Shown: piece by piece, positions 10,490 through 21,182 of the stretch | How the letters are laid out: the number at the start of each line of letters is the position of its first letter | How positions within the stretch are numbered: the first letter of the stretch is position 1 | Assembly: GCA_008508345.1 (NCBI GenBank) | Contig: QNGE01003770.1 | Coordinates: 1-64,000, forward strand | Origin: Paragonimus westermani | Taxonomy: Eukaryota; Platyhelminthes; Trematoda; Plagiorchiida; Troglotrematidae | Direction of reading: 5' to 3' | Length of the DNA: 64,000 nucleotides | Made by a program: the position numbers and the translations under genes | The notes under the pieces: model-generated | The model's database searches: none | Seen by the model: only the letters and a program-made list of their open reading frames with translations | What the model was told of the DNA's origin: nothing

Positions 10490-10960
10490 CGCGACGTGAG
10501 AGTTGCCTTGCCAGTACCACCGCGCCGGTTCACATTACCTTGTGAATGTAAATTCACTACAAACCACTAGCACCAAGGTTAGTGGGCCGGCATAGGTGTA
10601 GCAGTTTTGATCGTAGCTGTGTAATGAATCCGCACCATCTCTACTCCTATAGGTTATATTCACTAGGTTAACAATGTTGAGCTATTACCGTTAGGAACGT
10701 CACTCAACCAGTCTAACGCTTGTTTGCATTCTGAAGGTCGACTGGAATTTTCCGTCGACGCACTCTTCCACTCTGGTGGCTGCTGTGCGGTTGTGCTCAA
10801 GGTGCTCTCACGTCCAACTCCCTAGCACACCTTAATTGTTACGTTGAATTCTGTTGTTCGCAGATTCACCGTTTTCTCCCTGTGACTTCCGATTCACGGT
10901 AGCCTAAGGTTGGGGAAACCTTGGGCGTAGAAACTCATGAACCTAGCACTAAATATTAAT
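10490..10960 (+). repeat. 470-bp dispersed repeat, copy 1 (inverted partner 42,240-42,705)
   Basis: The reverse complement of 42,240-42,705 aligns along the whole stretch at about 75-80% by eye. The best block is near 10,532, 'cacattaccttgtgaatgta', then 'aaccactagca.caa.gttag' and 'cggcatagg'. Further anchors: 'ctctac', 'tcgactggaatttt', 'agattcaccg.cttctc', 'gacttccgattcac'. No open frame, tRNA-like box or terminal repeat was recognised, so the class is unknown. Confidence 0.7.
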
Positions 10961-11645
10961 TAATACTGGAGTATGCGTACATATCAACTGCACGTGTTTA
11001 TAAATTTTCGGGTAAAGAGGTGTATAAGTTCACACAGTAAAAAGTGATGTAAGTGAGCCGGTTTGCATGGTGGTAATTTCGTACGTTTTCTATATGCACA
11101 TACATGTGGCTGTCTGGTTACTCCGACTAAAATAACCGGAACTACGGGTAGATGTGTGCGTTTCTTACCTGGCCACATGTAAATCTATATTCATAACCAC
11201 ATATATTATATGTAATTGCGGAAGTCTTTCTGTATTTTACTACGCACTTGTATACATGCACATATGGACTTCTGAGTGAGGAAACGTCTGTGACTGCTTG
11301 GATGTGCCTTCATAGCATGCATCAGTTAGATAAGTGCAACGACTATTTTGCAAGACGGCGTATAGTATGTCGTGTTTTATGTTTTTTCTAAGGTTACTTG
11401 TATCAGCTTACCCAGACTTCATATAACTCTTATTCAATCGAATTTTCAGAAATTTTGCATGAAAGGAAACCGAATCTCCATGTCGTTTGCGTATGACAAT
11501 GGTTGGGTGCTGATACATGGATGCCGGAACATTGTATATGTGGATATATATACGACCATACATATAGTAGTTATCTTTTTGACAACTAAAAGTACTATTT
11601 TGTCTTCAGGGAATAAAATATTTTGTGGCTTCCAGAGCGGTGTTT
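10961..11645. other. No recognisable gene
   Basis: Open frames reach 91 codons but lack any known motif. The sequence is AT-rich with several 'tatata'-type words near 11,540. Confidence 0.4.
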
Positions 11646-11728
11646 GAGAATCGTGAATTTCATACTTTCTCACAGTTCCGTAAGTGCCTTTAGAGATACG
11701 TAGGGGATGTCGGCGTTATTTACTTTCG
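11646..11728 (+). repeat. Dispersed repeat, copy 2 (partner 8,759-8,838)
   Basis: Partner of 8,759-8,838, same orientation, with shared anchors as listed there. Confidence 0.5.
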
Positions 11729-13852
11729 TTCGTCAGTCGAAAACGGTTCTGAGATACGATAAAGTAATTTGGCATGGCTTCTCGGAAACCGTCCAGGTTC
11801 ATCACCGTTGTACGAAGCATAAAAAGGGTAAGAGCGTAGGCAGGACCGTGCGACGTGTCTAGTGCAGTAAATCCTGTCATTTCTAACAAGTTGGTTCTCG
11901 CGACAGATGTTGCAGCTCACGATTTCATGTGGTCCAAAGTAAAGCCTGTTTGGTTTTGAGCTTTTCCGAGTCAGAGCACAACCATTCCTATAATTGCCTG
12001 ACAGATGAGTAACATCTTATGAATCGTGGACTTACCGTCAGTGGACTGAGAGAATCCAGGAGTTTTTTGAGTACAATAAACCAACTGCTGATATTGAACA
12101 GTATGTAGCGGATGCTTACCGGAAGTTTAGCACAATGGGTGACACTGGAAAACATCGTCGCAACTTAAGACTTGCGAGGCCAAGTGATTGTGTCGTGTAA
12201 GATCAGCAACAGACCAGTGGAGAACCTCCAGGAAGTGCTGCTGGCGACTGGTGCGATAGGTGTCGTGTGCGCTATACAGTATGAAGGCAACAGATAAGTA
12301 CACATCTGCTCTGTACAGCGAACACATATTAAGCTATTCAGACGTTTCCCGAATTTTGCGAATGTGGATTTCGTCCACGGGACAAACAAGCACAAGTATG
12401 TCACGAAACATTCGCTCATACTTCTGAAGCTGGAAGCTGTATCAGTTTCTAGTTAGAGCTGGCATGGGACACGACCGACCCGTGATATACGGGTACGTTC
12501 GTAGTGAGAAGTATGCTCCAATACGTAGACTGGCCAAAAGTTTCGGAGAATGATGGGTGAACAAATTGCAGCAGACTTTTGTGGTACATAAGATGGCTGC
12601 CAAAATGCGAGCAGCCTGTGTGGTGTTTGGTTGCGAAATCATGTTGTGTTACTTACGTGTGCGTGACGCCGTCCGTAAGTGTGTAACTGAAAAAATTCTT
12701 TCGTCATGTTCGTTAAAAGTCGAACTCTTTTCTCAGTCATCGTCAATTTAACCGAATACAATATCTGAGCGCAAGGTATATGGTTCCATAGTGGTCACCT
12801 TGAACGTAGCGGCTTCTTGTGCAATATGATGGGAAGCCTTCGCCGTAAACAACATGCAGGGCACCTGTGGGTGTCACTTTTTCCGCTCAATGTAGTTTCT
12901 TTGCATATAGATTCCGTCAGTGCTTCGGAAACATTTCTACCTCTACGGTAAGGCTTCGTGTAGTGTTTAGTTCCGTTTACAAAAGTTGCGTCCCCATTTG
13001 TGATCGGTGGCTCGCGGAGTGCAACTCGTCAATTTGAGGGTTGGTGAACTCGCAGCTTCAGCTATCCGTCACTATAAAGCCCCCCATCATTTACTTGCAA
13101 AACTAGATGACTACGGCCGTCGCACCGCAGCGACTTCATTTAGCGGTTTTATTGCCTTCGCCCGCAAAACAGCAGGGACTGCAAAAACTGGCTGATGTTT
13201 ACACGACCTCCCATTGCCACATCTGTAGGCGGCAAGCCACCGAGATGGGCAAAGAATCCCTAAACGTGGTTGCCATGTGTACCCTGCGGTGAACTGGTAC
13301 AGATGAACCGCCATCGCTGTAATGCCGATCAATTGATTTTTCACTCTGAGTGTAATCAAATGGCGGATGTAATTGAGTGTCCGTCTTGTGGCGAACAGTT
13401 TCAACCTCAGTCACCTAGTAGGTGCACGTTTTGAATTCTTAATTTTGACCGTTCCTTCTACTTCAGCAATTGTTTGCATTCCTTCAGTGATTATGAACAC
13501 CGAGTCCCGTATACAACCCATAATGGGTTCTCGCTCAGACCGGTCCGCGGATAAGGGGTCGCTTGTATTCGAGCCGAAGATGGCACAAATCATTATATTT
13601 TGTAGCCATTCTCCCCTTGATATAACTGAAGAAAGTTAGTTACTTCACAAGTAATAATTATAACAATGTATAGTCCTCAACGCAGTTACCTTTCAGACAT
13701 GAGTTTCGATGAACTAGATAGTGAGGACCCCACGTGACAAACGGCCTCAGTCATTCGTAACGACGCCATAAACGCATGCAAACCATCGGCTAGAAAGGTG
13801 GAGGTGGTATGTACAATTTTCCGTATGTGGTCGCTCTCACTCACTCGTCTGT
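11729..13852. other. No recognisable gene
   Basis: Many short overlapping frames on both strands are present. A plus-strand frame at 13,107-13,292 contains HCHICRR, a two-cysteine word resembling half a zinc finger, but the rest of the finger is missing. No RNA gene or tandem repeat was seen. Confidence 0.4.
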
Positions 13853-14020
13853 CCACGTTTTTCAACAAAGGGTACCGTTTGCCCTCACTGGTGGGGTGGG
13901 ACAAATGGATGGGACAATCACAAGTGTTTCAGCATGGGGTATCGTTTGCCCTCACTGATGGGGTGGGACAAATGAATGGGGCAGTCACAAGTGTTTCAAC
14001 ATAGGATACTCTTCGCCTCC
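13853..14020 (+). repeat. 67-bp tandem repeat, locus 2 (about 2.3 units)
   Basis: Units beginning at about 13,870, 13,937 and 14,004 repeat at a period of 67 bases. Each has 'gggta.cgtttgccctcact', 'ggggtgggacaaat', a 'caca'-type word and 'gtgtttca'. The first two units differ at only a few positions. The family is shared with 9,118-9,256. Confidence 0.85.
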
Positions 14021-14622
14021 AGGTACATTAAACTGTCATTGGCTTTTAATTGGAAAGCGCTCCTCCATGTCCGTTGTTTAGCGGGTAACTTCGTCAGCAT
14101 TTGCACGTACTTCGTGCTTCAATAGGAAGCTTACAATCATGATAGCAAAAAATGACCACGCATACCAAATATAACCAAGAAAATACCGCCGGCTTGCTCA
14201 GAATCTACAGGCACCACTGAGTTGGCAAATGTTTACTAACGTGTCCTACGTTTGCAACTTTAGCGAAAGCCTAGTTTTCCTGGTCCATCAGTGCTTACAC
14301 TGTCGAAAGGATATTCACATTTTCATACTCTGTTTCACTCAAACTTGAAAAACATGATGTCTGAGGCCTGTTACATGGAATTACATTATATTTCGCCATT
14401 ATTTGCTCGACTTAACATGAGGTACGACGTCTCTTCAATTTTCCATTGACCGGTTTAATATACCAGAAAGTCAATCACAGAAACGTCCCACACTATGTCC
14501 AACGTTTGCAGATCGAAACGTACAAGGTCGGTCTTGCAAAAGAGAAAAGTCACACCTCATCAGGAAACGTGTATTAACAACAACACAGATTTCGAGAGAG
14601 ATTGTTTTACAACGTGTCCTTG

Positions 14623-14625
<3 letters not shown>
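14021..14625. other. No recognisable gene
   Basis: Nothing beyond short frames was seen on either strand. Confidence 0.4.
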
Positions 14626-14662
<37 letters not shown>

Positions 14663-14663
14663 N
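14626..14663. repeat. (AT)n microsatellite ending in an ambiguous base
   Basis: A 37-base AT run is followed by a single N at 14,663, so the assembled length is probably not reliable. The flank after it has no recognised domain. Confidence 0.95.
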
Positions 14664-16149
14664 ACCTCGGGTTCTGGTTGGTCACCCTCCTCAGGCCGTT
14701 GGACGGACGCAGCGATCCCACGTGTCCGAGGACCTGAAAGGAAGCGGAAGGGAGTATGTGTAACAGAAAAAAATGACGGCGCACTGCGTGCTACTACACT
14801 GTCATGCGATTGAACTGCCGCACATTCTTTGCTCACGCTTTCGGAAGATTAAAACAAAAACATTTCCAGCAACACAACTGAACGATTTCAGGAACTGAAG
14901 CACCCCACGGATTTATAAAACCTTCGGTAACATGAAAACCGCTTCTACCTCAAAGATTACAGAGTTACCTTCGGTTCACCGACAGCATTGAGATGTGCAC
15001 GTCTTACTCGGCCTTTTGATGATGCTTGTTCCTTTTGTCTCCTTCTACTTGACTATTTTTGAATCCATCGGAACAACGCTGTTTTCCGGTGTCTCCACTT
15101 CGCACAGTTCTGCGTCATATGTCCAACGGGTGATCGTAGCCGGAACGTTCGGCTTGCCTGTTTCAGTGGGTTGATTAGAGCCAGTAGGTTCAGAAAGTCT
15201 TTAAATTCGTAAATGATCTGCTCCTCGGTCTTGCATCAATGAAGATGAATACGGTCATCTGTTGCCGGGTTTTCTGCAGAGGTTTCGGTATCGAGGAATC
15301 AGTATTACGTTGGTCGGTTATGAAACAGACAGGGATTGAAATATAGGTATGACGTGAGGGTGCGTACAGATGTGTTGCTCAGTGGAGAGAGTGTTTATTT
15401 GAGCTGAGGAAAGCAACGACAGCAACAGGGATGACAATGACGATAAAGGGATAACAGCGGAAGTCTGCCGAGAGAGACAATGTAAATGGTCTGCGACGGT
15501 CAAGTTCCCAACGGACTGACAACACTGTTACAGCAAACACGTGTCACGTACGGTACACTTCATCTTGATTTTATGGTAAAAGAAGGAATATAGATGAAGA
15601 AGGAACCAAATTTTTAGTGTCTAAATGAGCAGTGCTGCATCTTTGATCAGCGCTTCATATCCATCTAGCATTTGCGCCTGGGACAGTGTGACGCAGACGG
15701 CAAAGACGATGATTGACGCAGGGTTGTACCTCGGTACGGTAAATGTCGAATCGAAGTTCAAATAACCCTATGGGATCCGCCGTGTCCTCCGCTTCTCGTG
15801 GACCATCCCAGAAGCCAGGAGCTTGTAAAGAAAATCAGTTGTACCCAGAACACACTTTCCTGCGCTTCCAGCGACTCAATTATTCAGTGAAAAATATACG
15901 ATTTCAAAGCATGAGACCAAGAGCGCCCAGATCTAGTCGGTTGGTCTTTTTTGGTGTCCCATAGGCGTCCTTTGGCTTGAAAATCCATCAGTGAAAGCAG
16001 TATGTAACGCCGAAGTTGCCCTTTGCCACAAATACCAAGGATAGGGTTAGATAGTCTTTTTCGAACGAACCAAAATCGATTAGTGCTCTGAAACGATCCG
16101 TAGGATTACAGCTGATAGTTTCAAAAGAAAGACCGTTCCATTGATTAAG
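14664..16149. other. Mostly unrecognised; right end may be LINE 3' sequence
   Basis: Short frames only. From about 15,740 to 16,149 the minus strand might continue the LINE fragment to its right, but the conserved C-terminal RT blocks cannot be read. Confidence 0.35.
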
Positions 16150-16860
16150 GATCACATTAAAAGAACTGTTACTGGGGGGTAGATCTTGTTAGGCTCTGTG
16201 GCGTGCCACAGTTGGCCGTCGTCATTAGCCCCAATGAAGAACTGTTCGGCGATACCTACCTTAAAGAAAGAACGCATGATAAACAACTCAACTCCACGCA
16301 GATGGAGAGTTTCAAATCGAAACTGAGATGCGACAGTTTTTAAAACAGTGACTAGTGCGGTAGCCGTCGAGAGGGTGAGCTCAAAAGCAAATATGTCCAT
16401 CCCAGACAGACCGCCCAAAACGTTTCATTATTCTTAGAGTGACAAACCCCTTTCGCTACCATCTCGTGATGGTACGCGAAGTTAAAGTCGATCGACACTT
16501 AGATACTGAGGTTTCTTTTCAGATTGATTTTTGTGATAGCGACTATACTTAACGTACTATAAACCAAGAAGGCATTACCGGAGTCCTCACTGAATGACAT
16601 GTATGTGCAGATAATGTCACTCAGCGGAAGGCTGCTGTCGTCTGACCACAGCTCATCCACATCAATGTTAGTCTGCAGTGAGCTGGAGTAACTGTCGTTT
16701 TATATTTTCGAGTCATCGACGTATAAAAGGGCGCCACTGAATATATCGTCCGGATGGTCATTAATGCGGTAAGCAGTGAAGGGTGGGACCCAGCACTGGC
16801 TCTTAAAGAATACTAGCAGGAATAAGGAAGCGAGACGAAGGGTTTGACTCGGCTTCAACA
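16150..16860 (-). pseudogene. Second LINE reverse transcriptase fragment
   Basis: On the minus strand ALLYVDDSKI is followed by a stop (about 16,702-16,733), which is RT motif C with YVDD. After it come SSSLQTNIDVDELW, LPLSDIICTYMSFSEDSGNAF and NFAYHHEMVAK, matching block by block the thumb region at 5,996-6,380 (INLDVIER, MSFRGDSDNAF, FEYHHEMAAK). It is a separate and more decayed copy of the same LINE family, on the same strand as the RT piece at 6.3 kb. Upstream palm motifs are not readable. Confidence 0.65.
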
Positions 16861-18319
16861 CTGGAAGTTCCTTTATCTATAAAATGACCAAAACAACGAA
16901 GAACCTGTTGAGTTCAAGGAAATTCCCACCGGAGCCAGCCTTCCCGCTGGGTTTCTACAGACCCGTTAGAAATGTGCTGAATCAAGTAGAACCTCATGGA
17001 CCACAGTTTATCTCCCCGAGGACGATAATGCTTAGGGCTGAACAGGTTCAGATACTTCAGTCTCACGGTACGTAACAGACATCACAGTCGTACAACTCGT
17101 TTGGTAGTCCGCCGTTGAAACTGTGCAGGTGGACTGATACTCCATAGTAGATAGGGTGAACAGCCTTGTATATTCAGTTTTAGTTGGGGTCATTGGACCA
17201 CGAAAGAGATCGAGAAGATAGGTCTGATGCGGACGACCGAGATTCCTGTCGACCAATAGCATTGCGCCGTTGGCTGTTCGCCCCATTATATATACGTTAT
17301 CGTGCTTCGCATAAAATAAATGAATAAATAAATGAATGATACATATTTCGTAACGTATATGTGAGAAGCACGCCGGGTTGTGCGCGATCACTGCAGATAT
17401 TTACGAACGACACAAAAAGAACAATTCACCACTAGCACAAACGTGTGGCTTGCTGTCAAAACGGACGTGGTCAAAATTCAAATGACTGTAGTTTATAAAA
17501 CTTTTGCGCACGCAGCAGAGGAGAAGAAATTCCGAACGCTTCACATACTTAGACCCAGATAAATGAAATGTTACAACAATTTACTGCTCATAAGGTTGTG
17601 CGGGGGCAATTTTTTAAATAGTTCAAGATGTAGAGTCTATCACCCTTTTTAATCTCTTGTTACGTACTATTCTACATGCCTGTTATGTTCATTGTACATA
17701 TTAACTAGTTGTCTATTGTTTGAATCTATAAACACTTGGTCTTCGCGCGTTTCGCAATCTGCTTGCACGCGGTCGTAGTTATCGTGAGTTAACTGTGGAA
17801 ACGTTCTTTTAGCTCGCTGGAAGAACCAAATTCGTTGTTACTAAGGGAAGAATCTTCTTGCAATACGCAGCAGACTCAGTGTAGTGGAATCTATTGCGGA
17901 CAGGTATTGTGAGCCCTTGTATTTGCCTCGGAGTACTGTTGGCCCAAGTCTCCGTTCCACTACAAAGGTTATTCCGGGGAGAACGTTTAAACGCATCTTT
18001 GGAGTGTTTCGCCACTAGGGGATAAAACCGGCGTCCGGAAAATATCAAGATAGGTCGGCTTCAGCGAGATAGTGTGGGAAACACGAAAATCCAGCGAACA
18101 ATTTGGCACAGTTCGACACCGGATTTCGTCGATTGCTCGAAAACGTCAGAAAGTTCAACATCCCGCAAACCGTTCAGCTTTCGGATTCGTAGCGTTACGA
18201 CGCCTACAAGAGGGTAGCTCACTGCCGTGTATTTCGTTCTTTTGGTTCCTTAACGATCACTAAGCACACTTGAGTGTGAAGAGCCGGATGTCTGGTTAAA
18301 CTGAATATCAGTGTAATGA
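16861..18319. other. No recognisable gene
   Basis: Frames of 60-119 codons occur on both strands without known motifs. The minus-strand frame 17,032-17,391 is the longest. A small microsatellite lies at 17,311-17,340. Confidence 0.4.
17311..17340. repeat. Short AAT-G tetranucleotide repeat
   Basis: Seven or so 'aata'/'aatg' units run in tandem. Low complexity only. Confidence 0.8.
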
Positions 18320-18491
18320 ATTTCATTGAATTCGATTACAACACTCCTGAGGAAGTTCACTCGAGTTGGTTGAAACATAGAGTGTTACAACTTGCTCGCA
18401 ACGTTGTGTTATTCAGTTATCAGTAACATGTTAAACACGACGCCCAAACTGTTCAACTTCATTCGTACTAAATTTGGTGCGGATATCTTAC
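18320..18491 (+). repeat. Hammerhead-bearing repeat, copy b
   Basis: Least disrupted copy in the window. It runs from 'gattacaacactcctgagg' through 'acttgctcgcaacgttgtgt', 'taacatgttaaacacgacgc' and 'tggtgcggatatc', and stops at about 18,488, where the LTR-like sequence of gypsy element A begins. Copy a (1.86-2.09 kb) and copy c (44.85-45.02 kb) share the same blocks. Confidence 0.7.
18340..18386 (+). ncRNA. Hammerhead ribozyme-like motif, copy b
   Basis: AACACTC (18,340-18,346) precedes CTGAGGA (18,347-18,353). A stem II candidate spans 18,354-18,371 with a TCGA loop, G-U pairs and one mismatch. GAAAC occupies 18,372-18,376, then the triplet ATA (18,377-18,379). GAGTGTT (18,380-18,386) is the exact complement of AACACTC, giving a perfect 7-bp stem I. 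Stem III is at most minimal. ATA is a permitted NUH site but weaker than the GTA in copy a, so this copy is likely less active or inactive. Confidence 0.45.
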
Positions 18492-18630
18492 TTCAGGTTG
18501 TACAAATTTTGATACGGCGCATAATTCTATTACAAGCGTGTTGCTCTCGTTCAGACGCTGTGTTCTGCTTAATTCGGATATAGGGGACACTGGTCTCGTA
18601 TTTAATTCCATCTGTTCAGGAAATACCATA
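18492..18630 (+). repeat. 5' LTR of element A
   Basis: Starts near 'ttcaggttgtacaaattttg' and ends at 'aaataccata'. It aligns end to end with 22,373-22,511. Exact termini are uncertain because neither end shows a clear TG...CA pair. Confidence 0.7.
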
Positions 18631-19554
18631 ATGGCGTCGTGGAAGTCTTCAATAACAATGGATCACATGCCTCTCGAAATTTTGGACATCCATTACTCCC
18701 CTTGTGATATTGAGGATTATTTCGAACGATTCTACCTGTGGTGTAGGACCGCATCCAGCCTAAATGAAGAGAAAAATCCGCCTTCTTCCTCTTAAGAATA
18801 GGAAATGAGGCCTATTGTCTTCTGAAGAATCTATCTTATCCAGATTCGCTGATGAATCTCCCATACAAGCACACATAGAAAATACTACTCGGTCATGTCA
18901 CCCCTGTAAATTTTGAGGTCTCCAAACTTCAATTTCATGCAGCGCCAACCAAACCAGTCAGTCCGTTACTTTATTCTCCAGATCAAAATTCAGGCGGCAC
19001 GATGTGGCTTTGGTGATCAATTGACGGTCCAACTTCATGACCGACTCATCGCTGGCATTGTTACTCCAGGTCTACATGAACAGTTACTGCTACTCCCAAC
19101 ACCTACGTATCAAAATACCAATGTCATCTGTGAGCAGTATGAAGACGTTAATAACACAGTCCAGAGTGGAAGTTCTAGTGAGGTCCCAGTCATGTTTGGA
19201 TCAATGAAAAAGCTACCTACAGAACGCAGTACTCTGCGGTTTTTCAACTCACCTCCTAAATATGGTTCTCAACCAGTTTCTAAAAATTCTTCCAATCAAA
19301 CGACAGATGTCACTAGCAGATTCAGGAATCGTGCCTCATTTGGCAAGAAACATTCCAGATACAAATGCATTCACCATAGCTCTATATGCTACAAGTGCGG
19401 GAAACGAGGTCATTTACAAAGTGTCTGTAAGTCGAACAGAAATTGTCAATTTGTAGAAACCGATCAAAATGAATTTGATGTTAAATGCGACAAGATAGAG
19501 TCCTTCACTTTGACAGTTGATTCATCTATTTCACACACTTCTCACTACACTTGA
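18631..19554 (+). pseudogene. Gag of element A with CCHC zinc knuckle
   Basis: The reading begins at the ATG at 18,631 (MASWKSSITM), right after the LTR. EDYFERFYLWC (about 18,712) resembles the start of the Gag capsid region in K02A2.6-like elements, and QPNQSVRYFILQI and LHDRLIAGI follow in another frame. The nucleocapsid knuckle CYKCGKRGHLQSVC (19,387-19,428) is a full C-x2-C-x4-H-x4-C motif. A stop near 18,793 and a frame change before 18,913 break the protein. The product would package element RNA in the cytoplasm. Confidence 0.75.
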
Positions 19555-19556
19555 CA

Positions 19557-19985
19557 AGAGACATGATTTTAATATCGACATTGGTAGTTTAGACTCTCTT
19601 GTATCACAAAGTCATCTATCACACCTCTATTCAAATTACACACTACATTCTTGTTCTGTAACCATACGAGCTAAAACTGGTCATTTTCCTCCTGTTTTGG
19701 GTACAGTCACTATTCCGATCCTCAACGAACAATCTAAGCCACTTGATTGCAACTTCGTTGTTACTGATCATGGCTCATCTATTTTGGGGTTGAAGTTTTT
19801 AAAGATGCTTAATATCCAGGTTTCCTTACATGTACCAGTGAGTGATTCCACAAGCTTAAAAGACCTAGTTCTCAGGCGCCTGAAGGCAACGGGCTGTATG
19901 AGGATACTTCCAGTTAAACTAGAAGTAACTGGTGGTCCGGATTTCCTAAAACGTCGTATAATTCATCATGGACTCTGTTAACCGG
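19557..19985 (+). pseudogene. Aspartic protease region of element A
   Basis: DFNIDIGSLDSLVS (about 19,564) stands at the position of the DTGS catalytic motif, with Thr replaced by Ile. Downstream, ILGLKFLKMLNIQV is the conserved ILG..FL block near the end of retroviral-type proteases. VKLEVTGGPDFLKRR is linker to RT. The frame overlaps the Gag end in a different phase, as usual for this group, and stops just before RT at 19,979. Confidence 0.65.
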
Positions 19986-19989
19986 TAAC

Positions 19990-20640
19990 TATGGTGCTCA
20001 ACGAGCTGGTAGAAAAGTGCGCCATTGAGCCTGTTGATTTATCATCTTGGGCCACACCGATTTTGACACCCTTGAAGTCTGGTGGGAAAACTCCGCGTAT
20101 ATGTGGCGATTATTGACTTACTATAAAGCGATGTCTTAATCAATATACGTTTACTACTGCTGAACCTGAAGACATTCTGAACAAACTTTCGGGATCCAAC
20201 GTTTTCTCCAAAATTGACTTGAAGTATGCATATCTACAAATTACTTTGTATAAGGCATCAATGCCGGTAAAAACAATCAGTACACCTAATGGGCTTTCTC
20301 AGTACCGATTTTTTCCGTTTGGTCTTAGTAATTCTCCTACTATCTCACAGCAGGTGATGATTAATATTGTGAAGGGTATGGATGGTGTTGAAGTTTATCA
20401 GGATGATGTCAGCGTACTTGCTCCAGACAACTTGACCCACGATTCTCGTCTCTTGAAACTGTTCTAACAGATTTTTGACAAAAAAAATGCTGTTGACCCA
20501 AACAGATGCGCTTTTAGTGTAAGAAGTTTAGTGTTTCGGTTACTCGGTTGACGGTAACGGAATCAAATATGACACCAAACGTCTAGACCCATTAGTTAGT
20601 GCTTTGCAGTACAAATCCGGTTCCAATTGAAATTTCTCTC
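19990..20640 (+). pseudogene. Reverse transcriptase of element A
   Basis: Reads MVLNELVEKCAIEPVD, SSWATPILTPLKSGGK, RICGDY followed by a stop where the family has an Arg, then LNQYTFTTAEPEDIL, VFSKIDLKYAYLQI (catalytic Asp), YRFFPFGLSNSPTISQQ and EVYQDDVSVLAP. The catalytic motif C is YQDD. A further stop occurs at 20,467 and the connection domain is broken. Domain order and motifs are Ty3/gypsy. Confidence 0.85.
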
Positions 20641-21182
20641 AAATTGCCGAGTGTTTATTCCAGGTGCATTCAGAGAAGCAGTTCACATGGACTCGAAATC
20701 ACGAATCGTGTGTACGTTCAGTGTTAAGTTTTCTGTCACATGATGCCATATTACATTCCTTTTCTCCGAAAACTATGCCTGTGTTGAGTACTGCTAATTC
20801 TGAGGTTGGAATCAGAGCTGTCATTGAGCAGGAATACAAACCAGTTCAGCTTATGTCAGGCTGACCCAACTCACCAGAAAGGGGTTATACTCAAACACCT
20901 CGTGAAGCTCTGGTGGTACACTGGGCTGTAAAGCGGCTTCATAAGTATCTGTTTGCTATACCATTCAAAATTTTTTCGGATCATGAAGCGTCGAAATTCA
21001 TTCATAATCCTGACGAGTCATTGGCACGTTCATCAGCAGCCATGGTTCAACGATGGAGCATAGCACTCAGTGCATATGATTATACTAAAGTGCACAAATC
21101 AGCCAACCAAATCAAACATGTGACCTACTTGTCACGTGTTCCATATACATCTGAGCAAACTTCTAGTAATGATTGCTTCTAA
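20641..21182 (+). pseudogene. RNase H of element A
   Basis: QFTWTRNHESCVRSV is the entry helix. VLSTANSEVGIRAVIEQE stands where the family has a DAS motif, so the first catalytic Asp is lost. REALVVHWAVKRLHKYLF and FKIFSDHEASKFI (the TDH block) follow. MVQRWSIALSAYDYTKVHK and QIKHVTYLSRVP (normally ADALSR) close it. A stop interrupts at 20,864. Confidence 0.8.

Noticed and set aside
14664..14700. Hammerhead-like core from CCTGAGGA on the minus strand beside the AT repeat
   Set aside because: No GAAAC follows at the required distance and no stem I arms pair.
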